Numbered from the stretch's first letter, positions 38,340 through 49,631 are shown. The stretch is DNA of 64,000 nt from Alentia gelatinosa (GCA_950022655.1 OX465587.1:24617716-24681715); one strand, 5' to 3'. Numbers and translations are program-made. The notes: generated by a model from the sequence alone, not told the origin.

Positions 38340-38445
38340 AGTTCGGCTTACGAAATCTAACCATATCATCCATTAAAACGAGGAAAAAGAGTGGGCCTGA
38401 AATTGAGCCCTGTGGCACGCTATACTCAATACGCTTGACATCTGA
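38340..38445 (-). pseudogene. Reverse-transcriptase relic of a LINE
   Basis: On the minus strand the frame reads SVPQGSISGPLFFLVLMDDM, the conserved block of non-LTR reverse transcriptases just before the catalytic YADD. Similarity stops after DDMVRF and no YADD follows, so this is a short truncated copy of a different element from the one at the left edge. Confidence 0.7.
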
Positions 38446-38697
38446 TTATCGATTATCAACTATGTGGGGTTTTTTTTAAATCTGATAATTAGTTATCCCT
38501 TCCTCGATTTATCCTTTGTTACCTATCTTAGCTTATTTTTTAGATAACATTATGACTTTTGCTTGATCGATAAATGTAACCAAAGAAACCAAGTACATGT
38601 ACATGTATATATATACACCTTCTAAATCGATATTTCAAGAGACTTACACGCACTATACCTCTGGGATGACAATGGTTCTTCGATGTATTTGTCTGGG

Positions 38698-38765
38698 CGC
38701 TGGTGGGGTGTCGAGTTAAAATCAGTGGTAATCAGAAGGTTCTGGGTTCAAACCTCAGACATGTT
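38698..38765 (+). repeat. Possible tRNA-derived SINE head
   Basis: GGTTCTGGGTTCAAACCTC contains a good B box (GGTTCAAACC), preceded by a G-rich segment without a clear A box. It ends in a T-rich stretch just left of MITE M2. Confidence 0.3.
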
Positions 38766-38815
38766 GATTTTTTCTATTCAGATCTTATCATTTAACGGCA
38801 AATAAGGCCTGGCGT

Positions 38816-39024
38816 CCACCTACTATGATAGAGATTTATCGTAGACATATGTCTAGAAATGCCAACCCACCACGCATTGTATGTGGTTTTTATCGGTTTC
38901 TAATCGCAGGAACGTGGTCAACTGCCCCGATATTAGGTGACCTTCCGACGCGATTTTGATTTTCTATCGGGAGGTGCTTCGTAAAGCATATCGGAGCCAT
39001 ATTGTAGTAGGTGGACCCCAGGCC
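38816..39024. mobile_element. MITE with Harbinger-like ends (copy M2), TSD TAA
   Basis: GGCCTGGCGTCCACCTACTA at the left pairs with TAGTAGGTGGACCCCAGGCC at the right, and TAA flanks both ends. The interior shares long words with M1 (AGACATATGTCTAGA, ACGTGGTCAACTGCCCCGAT) in the opposite orientation. Confidence 0.8.
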
Positions 39025-39359
39025 TAAATGTATTATTTGCAAATGATTGCTAGAAACTCTGAAGAATACTATCCAAGCGAGTGCATTGAATACATAGTGG
39101 TTAGTAGTGGTTACCACAGCATCAGGAAGGACACCTATTGGGATGTCCTTCCAAAAGGAGTTTTTACGATCGAGGTCAGGACAATGACAGATTTATAAAC
39201 AGCCTGGTAGGACATTCCAAGTCTCCATCATTCTCCCTGCCCTTTGAAAGGGCAATCCATGTTTATTTAACTTGGTCGTCCTATGGCATTCCTAGGACTA
39301 GTCCTAAGACCTAGGTCCTAGGACTAAGAGAATCCCTCCAGATATCAAACTGTTCCCGG

Positions 39360-40295
39360 GTATATATACACAATAATGACTGGTTTTGTGTATGAGTGGC
39401 TGTAATCTCCGAGTAGTTGACGCATAGTAATATCTGAACGATTAGCGAGGATATTATGTGTCAACTACGAGGAGATTACAGTCAATCGTACACAAAATCA
39501 GTCATTATTGTATTTATTACCCACCTATAAGATTAATTACAAATAAAAATGTTTCTGTTTTGGTTCCAGGCACCACAGCACTGTCAAGCGTGGCAGTAAT
39601 TCGGTGTAGACTTATACCAATAATATAGTTCGCCATTTCCCCATGATTTTAACATGCAAAGCATGTTATGACAGTGATTTCTGATCGTAAATGAGATTAT
39701 TATGACTGATTATAAATAATTTATATTGAATGACCATTCAAGAAACTTATTTTGAAGGACATAATAATTTGACCTCATTATGTATGTTTATTGCCCACCT
39801 ATTACGGAGTCTCCATAGGAAATGTATAGGGCACCTGGAATTCGCTACCCAGAGATTCTGGCATGTCAGAATCTCCTGCAGGAGATTTCTGAAAAAATAG
39901 TCCTGTCTATAATGAGGTCGAATCATCATGTACTTCGAAATGATGTTCTTGAATGTTCATTCAATATCAATTATTTAGAACCGATCATAACAATCTAATT
40001 TACCATCAGAAATCACACTTTGCATGGTTAAATCACAGGTTAATGGCGGACTATATTGTTGGTGTAAGTTTCGTAGTTGACGATGTAATATCCTCGCTTG
40101 TAGCTCGGATATCACTACACGTCAACAACTCGGAGAATACGGCCACTCGTACACAAAACCAGTCATTATTGTGTATGACTTTCTTGCCGGAACCTGCAGG
40201 AGATTCTGACATGTCACAATCTCGCGGTAGCCGATTCTAGGTGCCCTATACATTTCCTAGGAGACCTATTTGGTAGGTAATAAATCGAAGGCATC
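39360..40295. repeat. Large imperfect inverted repeat of about 0.9 kb (P and Q families)
   Basis: The left arm 39360-39745 (ACACAATAATGACTGGTTTT near 39369, GTAGTTGACGCATAG, then GATTTCTGATCGTAAATGAG) is matched in inverse by 39940-40180. A second sequence pair, GGAAATGTATAGGGCACCT at 39819 and AGGTGCCCTATACATTTCC at 40239, also lies in opposite orientation. No ORF. Confidence 0.8.
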
Positions 40296-40714
40296 TCCTT
40301 ATCTGGAGTAATTAAGAACTAGTATGTACTTGTATTTACATTTATACGTATGCATTTTTTTAGGTGAAATCCGTAATAAAACACAGGGAAATAAAAATGA
40401 AAGAACTCTTCAATGTAATATAGAGATAATATGAACTAACAAAATGACTTTCTATTTTAGAGAGTGCCATCTGATAATTGAGATGGTCCTATACATGAAA
40501 TTGCATATTTGTCAATCTCACGGTAAGATAGATGTTGATGAGCAGCAGCCAAATAAAACAGTATGCAATGGATGCATCATATATCTAGAGAAAATCTATG
40601 ATGTCTCTCTTTGCCACTTGTGTTGTTTTGTTTTCAGACTGGCATGAGATAGAGATGTGATCGATATGATATTGGAGTCTGCTGGACATTTATGTATGCA
40701 TTTTGTCAGAAAAC

Positions 40715-40800
40715 GGCTCGCGTGCGTGCGCATACAGCCACGCGGTGTCTCGCGTGACTCGAGTATGTGACGCTGTTTAATCACCGCCATTTGCACTGCC
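40715..40800. promoter_or_regulatory. Promoter-like CpG cluster with NRF1-like and YY1-like words
   Basis: TGCGTGCGCA at 40723-40732, TCTCGCGTGA near 40748 and, on the minus strand, AAATGGCGG at 40784-40792 lie within 80 bases. The minus-strand ATG inside AAATGGCGG opens MAVIKQRH and continues for more than 40 codons, which could be a first exon, but no partner exon is identifiable. Confidence 0.35.
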
Positions 40801-41852
40801 GTCGTAATTTGGCACCAGTGTTACAAGGCCTATTAAACAGATTTTTATACGTGCCAGCATTTAGAATTATAATCACTGATTTATAATGATTCATTTGTAG
40901 TCTATTGTCTATCAACGCTAAACCAATGATTCAGTACCTCAGTTCTGTTTGAGAACAGCTCAAGTAAATAAGTATATCTGAGATAAAAAATAAACATATG
41001 ATTGATAGCTTTCTACTATTTGATTTTATCATTATATGAATTAGATGAATGTAGAATATGAGCATATAATTTCTACACCAAGAGCTCCGATAGAACTTTG
41101 ATGTAAAGTTTACTTTTCTTATCACCGTAATACCCACAACAGCTGACTATTCACCGGTTCTCTAAATCGTACCAAAATCTGGTTTATCCACTTTTACCCT
41201 GTGTACTCTGTATTAATCAACAAGTTAACTAGTAAAGAGGAAACCTAGGCTCCTAAAAGATACTTAGAAAAAGTGAAACCATTATAAATTTGTTATCTAT
41301 TTTTAGGAAAGATTCATAATAATGTCTGAATTTAAACTTATTTTTACCTATATCCGTCTATCATTTTACTAATTCCTAATGTTGTAGTTTCTGCAGACCC
41401 TGCTGTGGGTTTTATTTCAGAAAACTCATAAAAAGTACAATTATTAAAACATAAACAGAGAAAACAAATACGATTTTTTTCGATTCCGTAAAATTTCACT
41501 GCTGCCAAACTGAATTACCATATCTAATTTAGCCTGGAGGATGCTGATAACACACATATAAAGTAACAAAAACAATAAACGACACTTGTGCCCAATACAG
41601 GACTGATCAATCAAACGACCTTTCAGTTCCGGGTCAGAGGCGCCGACCCGGGCGCCCTCTGTTGTGGCAGTTATGAACCTTTGTACCGCGCTTTTTATTT
41701 GCCACGCTCGGTGGGAATCAAGATACTTCACAGAATGTCGTCTGCCTCAGTATTTTTTATGTCACCAACGCCACAAGTGGTGGGATGGCGTTTTGCACAC
41801 CCACACACCCACCCACACAGACAAACACGCCTCTCACGCGGTGGTCATCTTG

Positions 41853-42037
41853 ATGGTGGCGTGCGTTTTGCGTATGTTGGTGATAAACTCCATCCTGCCT
41901 GCGGCGAGTCGACGTTTCGTGGCTGCCTTCAGTGGAACCAGCGTGGTGTCGCAGCCTCGGGCAGCGCCAACTTTCCGCCAGTGTGCGTCCGCCTCCGTAG
42001 ACGGCAGTCGTGCATACGCGACTGTTGAGGAATTCTC
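41853..42037 (+). CDS. Candidate first coding exon with a mitochondrial transit-like peptide
   Basis: The frame from ATG 41853 (context CTTGATGG) starts MVACVLRMLVINSILPAASR and continues through AAFSGTSVVSQPRAAP and RAYATVEEF. It is rich in Arg, Ser and Ala and lacks acidic residues until DGSRAYATVEEF, as in mitochondrial presequences. A donor-like GTAGGT follows TTCTC at 42038, giving a phase-2 end of 61 codons plus two bases. The region is GC- and CpG-rich, fitting a promoter-proximal exon. No downstream exon could be joined: the acceptor at 43690 is out of frame with it. The opposite strand is also open here, which lowers confidence. Confidence 0.35.
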
Positions 42038-43689
42038 GTAGGTACATCTACTAACTATAAGGAGCACACATATATGTATATGTATTCTGCTTTAAGATGC
42101 TACTCACATAGTTTGTTTGTGAGACGTTAGGGTCTCTGTAAGGACATGGAGGTGCGGATCAGTTAGGTATGGATCTGGAGTCATACAAGGTAGGTGTTTC
42201 ATTTGCGCATTTCCGTCCGTATCTTTTTTGCCTCTCATTCCCTGGTGGTTCAACTGCTTTCATTTCTTTTATCAATATCTGTTTTATGTTTGTACATATG
42301 GATACAAACATTTCCGAGTCTTTTGTTTTGTTAACATTTGAGACAGTATTGCGCCCAGAAAGCGTGGATGCAGACACATATTATAGACAAAGATTACTTA
42401 TCAGATCACGTTCAAGTAGTATCATGATAGACCACGTACGGTAAAAAAATTTCTATCGACAATAACTCACACCTCCAAGGGCGAAGCGGGTAGAACCAGT
42501 AAGGGGAATGACTTTTTTCAATTAAAATTGTACCTTGCCCCTTGCCAGCCGTCCCTATAGAGGGTAAAAGTTCGAACAACAACCAGAAATTTCATTTTTA
42601 CTTCATTTGTACTCCAAACATTAGATAAAGGCATCTACTTTACAGTGAGAGTGTGAGGAATGATAGATAATTGTTTGTCTCGTGATCCTATTGATATTGG
42701 GATTATAAAGATATCATCAGTTCACGGAACGAATATAATTTGTCATCATTGAATCGAGTAAGTATAGAGATTTCCAAATATTGACAGATATCATTATTTC
42801 AATTGCTGTCAACGCTATTTCAAAGAATGTCTGTCATTTTTGAAAATACCAGGCAGGCAGTTTTGCCTAAAAATGGAAGATATCGTTGTGTGTCACGAAC
42901 GATAGGCATATAACAAAAAATCTTTTAAAAATCAAATAGAGTCGCTAAGAATTATTTAAGTCCTCACCGTTCCTTCGAGTAGCATGGTACAGCGAACGTT
43001 TAACAAAAGAAATACCCACATCATAATTCAGTCTCCCTATCAAAATGTCACATATGTGCCATGGCCATCCTTTAAAAAAAATGCAAGCTGTGAGAAAGCC
43101 AAAGTTTAAGGTGACAGCTGCTGTGGATACAGCTGTTGTAGACAGCAGAAGAATGTGTCACCGTCACATTGGAATATGTTAAAGAATTAATGATCTAGCT
43201 CTGTCGTTGTGCTATCAATTGAACTTCTCAGAAGTCTGGGTTAGTACTTGTTTACTTTGTGCTTCTATATAAATCTAGCATAGACTATAGAGAATGGAAT
43301 TTGTACTATGGCTCTTGGCCATGTCATACATATGCATGACATTGAAATGTGCTCCTCTCTCATCCTCCTGTCGGAATTACCCAAGGCTGTGCACTAGGAC
43401 AATATTTATTATCTTAAATAATTTATAAACCTACAAGTATGGATTTTAAACTACATTTCATTGCATCCGGCATTCGTTGATTTCACTTCACTCAGAGCAT
43501 ACTGAGAGCAATATCAAGGCAGATACCCAAGCTCCATTGATAGATTTGTTTGTATGCTTTCGAATTTTCCTATAAAACTTCGGTGTTCCAGGCCTGACTT
43601 CCCGGCCCGATATGGGTGTGGGAATAAGTTGGTGTCAAACGATTGTTTTTACAATAAGTTCCCTTCATTGACTTGCTGCTCCTTTACAG
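42038..43689. other. No exon identified; presumed intron or intergenic space
   Basis: AT-rich sequence left of the LPMO gene. The LPMO's upstream 5' UTR exon should lie here or further left, because its first coding exon begins at a splice acceptor. Confidence 0.4.
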
Positions 43690-43700
43690 GGCCTCCAGTG

Positions 43701-43874
43701 ATGGGTGCGGTACACGGTTGGTTCACTTTGCTGACGATGGTGGCGCCAGCGCTGCATTTGGTTTCCGGTCATGGCCGCCTGATGGAGCCACCGTCCCGAG
43801 GCAGTATGTGGCGGCAGGGTTTCCCAAGTCCAATCAACTACGCCGACAACCAGCTCTTCTGTGGGGGGTTCAAG
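43701..43874 (+). CDS. LPMO exon 1: signal peptide and histidine-brace N-terminus
   Basis: The acceptor TTTACAG ends at 43689 and leaves 11 untranslated bases before ATG 43701, so an upstream non-coding exon is implied. The exon encodes 58 residues, ends GGFK, and stops at a GTGAGT donor in phase 0. The longer open frame from 43554 crosses this acceptor and is not used. Confidence 0.9.
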
Positions 43875-46800
43875 GTGAGTTCGATCTGGTACAGTCTTTT
43901 CTATTTGGGTAAATATTCACGCTATATTACAAGGATATTACAAAATACCGTAGAAGATACCATTGATCATTGACCCCCTCTAAGATGCACCCTTAGATGT
44001 TCGATTTTGCCTGACTTAAATAGACTTTTTGTCCCCGGACTGAGGGTGTCCCCTTAAAGGGGGTGCTCCACCAGGCCGATTTCTCACCCGATCAATTGTT
44101 CCTGGGCCCTTAAGAGGAAGCTCACCTATTATAATTTATTTAATTCTGACAATAATAGTTTAATAAATGACCATTTTCAAAGATTTGAGAAATTCTAGGG
44201 CATCCGATAATTATCGGCGATTGTCTGGCTACGAAATCGGTTACCGTCGGTCAAGTGGAACCAACCCTTAAGCAGGGTTCTACTTTACTTACGTACACAA
44301 ATATGTGCATACATGGTTGAGCTCTTATAATAGTATGTATAAATGTTCCGTGGTCGAAAATATATTATTTCATATGCCGCTCATGCCTTGCTAGATAGGG
44401 TCTGTCGCAATTCCATAGTTTCGGAACTTCAGTTATGTGAGTATTTGGGATTATGAAAGTCTGATCAAAGATGATATATATGGCTCTACACCAACTTTCA
44501 CAAAGACAGGTATGATGATAAGTAACAGCAGCAGATTGCTTTGATAGGGGGGATATTGACATACCCCTTCACTGCTTCTCATTTGTTATATCAAGATGTA
44601 AAAAGACAAAATCTGATGTGTGAGTGTCTGTTCTGTTTGTTACTGATTACAAACTTCTACCTTATGAGTTCAAGGACACTAAAGGTCATGGAACTTTGCC
44701 ACTCATGAAAGGGTCACATAGAGGTGGGTCAAGGTCAAAGGATTACCAAGTGCAGGTCAATGTCAACGCTGTATCACAGCTGTTGGGGCTGAAAGTCAAA
44801 TGCAGGACATAGTAAAAACCTCCACCCGTTTGTAAATGACTATTATAGTATCATGAATGATTTTCTAAATTTACTTTTTGGTTTAAATTTCTATTCATGA
44901 TCTATATGGGCACTGATATGAAATGTTGGAAGGTAACTGATTACCCTATGAAAAAATTGAAGTTTTTTTTTCTATGAGCAGAGATCCACATACATATTGA
45001 TATGTATCTTATGTAAAGGGAAGGCACATGCACCATTCGCAAACAGATTCTATAGTATTACGAGAATAGGTGACCAGTCAACAGCCTCTATCTATATTTA
45101 CGACCGACACGATGCAACAATAGATTGGAAAAGAATTATTCCTTTATTTCTTATCCATAATTATTCTGTTTCCATGGCAACAGCACCAATGGGAGGACCA
45201 AAATGGCCGCTGTGGCGTCTGTGGAGACCCGTATGACGGACCACGTGACCACGAACCTGGCGGGAAATACTACACGGGAATAACGACCAAAACGTTCACC
45301 AGGGGTCAGGTCAGTAGGAGGACAGTACATCTATGAGATCAGATTTACTGCATTCTCTTTTTCTATTATATATCTGTTCACCAATACAGATTTGTGATCA
45401 TTTCTATCATACAGCACAAATACGAAAATTAATGTATGCTTTATGGGATGTAAGTTTTGATATAGACCTGATATTTGATGTCAGATATGAATTACAAGAT
45501 AGCCAGTTTTTCATTTTAGAATATTCTAGTATAGGAAAAAGGAAATAGTTTCGTCAACTTTTTCAAAGGGAAGTATTTGTTATTTACTTTCTTAGTGTTA
45601 ATAACTAATATAATGGATCATTTAATGCTGCAGATTATAGATTTCAAGGTGGAGTTGACTGCATTTCATTACGGATACTTCGAATTCCGTCTATGCCCCC
45701 TGGAGTATCGGAACCAAACTGTTGGACAGGAGTGTTTCGATAAACACATTTTAAAAATAATCACTCCTTCTGAATCAGGAGTGACGACCAGATACGTAAG
45801 TATAAAGTTTTCAGCGAATTTAGGTATATACAAATTACTTATAAGTGTGATCCTGGAAATAGATTTAATTACATTTCCTAATTGGATGAGGGTGGCTTTT
45901 ATCGGTGGTACCTTTTAAAATAAACGTACAGTAAAACATCAGTTGCGTAGATGTCTGTTTACAGGGCCAGTCTACAGCTCAAACGCTTAGACTTGGGGCA
46001 GAATGCGTTGTCTCTCTATCAAATGTCCCCCTCATGTAGCCACTCAATAACACGGGCACCATGTTTGTATAGCGATATTTCTCGTAACCGAAGAAAAAAA
46101 TCATGTTATCAAGAAATTGTTATGGTGGTTAGAGGGCAATCGGGACAGATAAATGTCGATTAGGTCCATCGATTATGATATTTAACACCGCCGAATGATT
46201 ATATGATATAGTATACATATGTGTTTCTTCAGATGATATGTTAATTCAATTAAAAAATACTACTTAATGTGCCAAAATAGAGATCTTATGCTATAAGTTG
46301 AAAAAAAAGCTTAATTGGAGCCACATGGACTTTAAAAGAGTAAGGAACAGCATTCTGATATTAGGGGAATATAGCAAAACATATATTCACCAAGGTCCAT
46401 TCATGTGGAAAACAACTACCAACTTATTTTCTATTTTCCAATAGAAACTGCCGTCCGACCCCTCGATCCGAATGGTGAAGTTAAAGACCCTCTTGCCAGG
46501 CAATGTTACTTGTGAACAGTGTGTCCTCCAGTGGAAGTATCATGCTGGTAAGTCAACGCCTTCATTTACTGCCAGGTTTGTAGTGCTGTTCAGCATTAAG
46601 ATAAGGGTGTTTCCTTGAGAAGGATATAGACTATAATCGAGAGGTCGACGTGTGTGCCTTTGTCAACTTCGAGTGGTCTACAGGGCCACTTTCCAAAAAC
46701 CATCGATTCTTATATTTCTTGCCCATGGTCATTGATAAGAACATCTATTCCTAGAAATTCCACAATAAGTTTGGAAAAGCCGTAAACCATGGATGGCGTT

Positions 46801-48999
46801 TATGGCAACTAATAAAGAATGAGTAGCGGCCTGACATCAACCATTCTCTTAGAAAATACTTATGTCGAGAGGATACAATCTGGGGGATAATTTCGATTCC
46901 TTGTCATAGGAAATGGCCGCACCTTGAGATGTGGAAATCACCCATAAACTACCAAAGGAAATACAAGAAATTGCTGACATATCATACTTCAAGATTCACA
47001 GAAAAGGTCATATACTAGAAAACCGACACCTACGGTTTAAATAAAAGATAACTTAACTAATGCTTGGCCAGCAAAGGCAAAGGCAAATAAATGTTCTTAG
47101 CATAGTATTACAATTAGAAACATTCTTTATTGTACTGCCCTACTGTATTGACTAATCATCTCTCTGTTTGCTGAACAGTTAATTGTACTTGTTGTGTTGT
47201 CGACTGCATATAAAAACGCCTGATAGGGGAATGTACGTCTTTATACTGAGTAATAAAACAGATTACATAAGTGAAAGGTTCGTTAGATTCTTAATTGAAT
47301 ATAGATGGCGACATAGTTATAATGTGATCCGCAAAAAATCTGAAGCAACAGTTTCGACCTCGGGTCGCTATTCTGCAATCCACAAAACGTGGAGCAACGC
47401 CCCCCAGGGGTGAGATAAAACAATTTATATCAGTTATTTGGGACACTTACTTATTGCACTATGAGACACAGCCTTCTTTTGTTCAGTGGATTCTTCTTTT
47501 TTTTTGCAGCAAACAGCTGGGGAGAAGAAAAATCAGGACGGGGATGTGTCGGGTGTGGGCCTCAGGAGGAGTTTTATGGCTGCTCCGATGTCCAGATCAT
47601 TGAGCCAGGTGGCGCTACCACGACACATAATGCCCACAGAAGCGCCATACACAGTAAGCCTGCTACAAACGTAGGTTCAGTCCAACAGGGCAAAGCTGCT
47701 CAAAAGTCTTCCCCAGAATCCTTGAACAATAGAGTGATAAAGGGTGAGGAGCACCAGGATGATTGGGGACCATGGAGCCGTCCCACTTACGAGAGGCCAC
47801 AGAGCAATGAATGGCAGGGCTTCAAAAAGCAGCCTGCATCAGTGGTAGAGCCAAGGTCGCTGGACTCGTTAAAGGACATGAAGGCAAGTCTGGTGGGGAA
47901 TTGCCACGCGACTGGAGCATGGAAGGGCCAGGCTTCTATGGATGACTGGTGTGAGGTGAACTGTGAGAGGGGACACTGCCCTAAGTCCCACTGCCTCTGT
48001 GTGCAGCAGAAGAAAGCCCCTGTAGGGTACTCCCCCGAGCCTCTTGGGCGGCCTGCGACACAGCAGCAATGGTCGCCAATTCCCAAGCAGACTCCTCGGA
48101 AATATGACCAGCATCCACAGCAGGGCGCGTCATCAACGACCAGGTTCAATGTGTGGGAATTCCCACAAAAACAGCGCGCGGCAGATTTCCAGATTCCGGG
48201 CAGTTATTATATCGGTTCACGCCCGCGAGCGAGGAAGGCGAGGTTCCCGGGGGAGCACGTGACTGGGGTGGGGAGAGCCCACAATGACGTGCCGTACTGG
48301 AGTGGAGAGGGAGGTGACGCCGGTCCTAGTCAGAGGTACAGGAGGAGGCTCAAGGGGGAGAGGAAGGCCAAGAATAAAATCAGGAGAAAGGAAAACATTG
48401 ATGATATTCTCGCCTATAGCCAGGAGACCTTCTACAGCATCAAGGATCAGGCTGAAGCTGCCTACAGGTCACTGACGGGCAAAGATGTCCCGGACTTCCC
48501 CGCTGGCTTCCTTGATGAGTACAGGAATTTCGGTGAGCAGCATCCTTCTAGGAATTCTCTGTTTACCTCGCCGGATGACTTATATAAAGCTGACGGCTAT
48601 GGCCTGACAGGACGGCTTGGAGGCCACACCAGGCAAAATACCCACTATACATGGAAGCCACACGGGCGTTCTGGACCTGTCTATAAGAAATTCCACGTTC
48701 AGGAACCAGGGAACTTCCCAAAAGGGAATCATCACTCCTACAACAGACGGCGCAGTAACTATGGCGATCGTGACCTAATCTCCAAGGCGCAGTTCGTGGA
48801 TGATAAACTAGGTGTCGCTACGACTCGATGGAGGCCCGAGGGCAAAAAGGCGTCACTGTCACAATCCGGGGACAGGGATTTTAGAGGGAGACATTGTGTT
48901 GCTGCTGGGGCTTGGACCGGTCAGGCGCCGATGACAAAGTGGTGTCAGGGGAACTGTGCTCTGGGAAACTGTCCAGCGACACACTGCAAGTGTACATAA
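43701..48999 (+). CDS. AA15-type lytic polysaccharide monooxygenase, five coding exons, about 684 aa
   Basis: Secreted copper enzyme expected to cut chitin- or cellulose-like polymers oxidatively. Coding exons are 43701-43874, 45184-45309, 45634-45795, 46445-46547 and 47510-48999; all junctions are GT-AG and the frame closes. A 23-residue signal peptide (MGAVHG..HLVSG) precedes HGRLMEPPSRGSMWR, so cleavage exposes His24 as the N-terminal copper ligand. The second ligand is His112 in TAFHYGYFEF. Family blocks CGVCGDPYDG, GGKYYTGI, ANSWGEE and CGPQEEFYGC follow in order. The catalytic domain ends near residue 220. A basic Ser/Gly/Arg-rich region of roughly 430 residues follows, with Cys-rich motifs at 320-352 and 651-683. 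Similar C-terminal motifs occur in lophotrochozoan and amphioxus secreted proteins. Substrate is not shown by the sequence. Confidence 0.93.
45184..45309 (+). CDS. LPMO exon 2
   Basis: Forty-two residues from HQWEDQNGRCGVCGDPYDG to FTRGQ, between acceptor GGCAACAG and donor GTCAGT, phase 0 on both sides. The paired Cys of CGVCGD are conserved in AA15. Confidence 0.88.
45634..45795 (+). CDS. LPMO exon 3: second copper-ligand histidine
   Basis: Fifty-four residues between acceptor GCTGCAG and donor GTAAGT, phase 0 on both sides. VELTAFHYGYFEFRLCP holds the second His of the brace; NQT is a possible N-glycosylation site. Confidence 0.9.
46445..46547 (+). CDS. LPMO exon 4
   Basis: KLPSDPSIRMVKLKTLLPG through CEQCVLQWKYHA, between acceptor TCCAATAG and donor GTAAGT, leaving one base (phase 1) to complete the codon with exon 5. 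The WxY stretch precedes the conserved NSWG of the next exon. Confidence 0.9.
47510..48999 (+). CDS. LPMO exon 5: end of catalytic domain, long basic tail, two Cys-rich motifs
   Basis: It follows a strong polypyrimidine acceptor TTTTTGCAG and runs to TAA 48997-48999. It opens with NSWGEEK, GCVGCGPQEEFYGC and SDVQI, the last AA15 block. About 430 residues of low-complexity, Arg/Lys/Ser/Gly-rich sequence follow, with the two Cys-rich motifs. That this whole tail is one uninterrupted exon is unusual next to the short exons of the catalytic part. Confidence 0.92.
47902..48000 (+). other. Cys-rich motif 1 of the LPMO tail
   Basis: Thirty-three residues with the pattern C-x2-G-x-W-x-G-x3-M-x2-WC-x3-C-x3-x-C-x3-HC-x-C (CHATGAWKGQASMDDWC then NC, HC and CLC). 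It has six cysteines and may bind carbohydrate or form a small disulfide knot; its function is not established here. Confidence 0.8.
48895..48993 (+). other. Cys-rich motif 2 at the LPMO C-terminus
   Basis: CVAAGAWTGQAPMTKWC, then NC, NC, HC and KC repeat the spacing of motif 1 exactly over 33 residues. Only one residue (Thr) follows before the stop, so it forms the very C-terminus. Confidence 0.8.
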
Positions 49000-49096
49000 C
49001 AGTGGCTGTTTTCGTATATGGTACATGTGTATATACCTGCCATGTTCGTCAAGCTCAGTTTTGAATCTGACCTTTTGTACTTGGTGTTTCGCTTTA

Positions 49097-49102
49097 AATA
49101 AA
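49097..49102 (+). terminator. Polyadenylation signal of the LPMO gene
   Basis: AATAAA lies 98 bases after the stop codon, followed by a T-rich stretch. Confidence 0.7.
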
Positions 49103-49481
49103 GATATTTATAATTGGAGGTGTATCTCTATTATTCCTTTTATATATTCCTTGAATTAATGTTTTGAATATGTAAATCTATGTACAAACGAAAATAGTTG
49201 GCTATAAATCCTCTTCCTCTAAGGAGTTTTTCTCTTCCTCCACATGGGGATGGTGGGATGAATTTAAGGGGAAACATTTTTAGCAATCGCTCAAGCTGAT
49301 GCAACGTCGTTTTCAATAAACTGGTATAGTTATTGCATGAGGTTTTCCCATCATCTGTTAGGTACAATACACGATCTCTAAGCTCACACATGTAGTACAC
49401 ATGAGGGCGGCAACGTGCTTACTTCCGGTAAGGTGTCTTGAGTGTCATTGATCAAAACTAGGGCATCAAGTAGATTCGGGT

Positions 49482-49631
49482 GGGGAACTTAGCTAAGTGG
49501 TTAAGAGCATAATTGATCATAATTATTAGACTCTGTGTGTTCCAGTCCCGCTGCAGCCACTGTTCTCCTTCATCCCCAGCAGTGGTGGATTTACTGCTAT
49601 ATCAAAAGCCAGTTATCTTCAAAAAAAAAAA
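49482..49631 (+). repeat. tRNA-derived SINE with poly-A tail
   Basis: TAGCTAAGTGG at 49490-49500 fits the A box and GTTCCAGTCC at 49539-49548 fits the B box with tRNA-like spacing. The body of about 80 bases ends in TTATCTTC and A11. It lies about 0.4 kb downstream of the LPMO polyadenylation signal. Confidence 0.6.

Noticed and set aside
41757..42067. Minus-strand frames over the transit-peptide-like exon
   Set aside because: Composition is Arg/His-rich noise, as expected for the antisense of a GC-rich exon.
43554..43700. Start of the LPMO at ATG 43554
   Set aside because: The frame crosses a clear TTTACAG acceptor at 43689, and ATG 43701 begins a proper signal peptide ending right before the required N-terminal His.
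47461..47509. Independent gene starting at ATG 47461
   Set aside because: The first residues are the translation of the polypyrimidine tract and acceptor; NSWG after it is the conserved AA15 block that joins exon 4.
49482..49631. Functional tRNA gene
   Set aside because: A and B boxes are present, but the arms do not fold into a complete cloverleaf and a poly-A tail follows, so it is a SINE.
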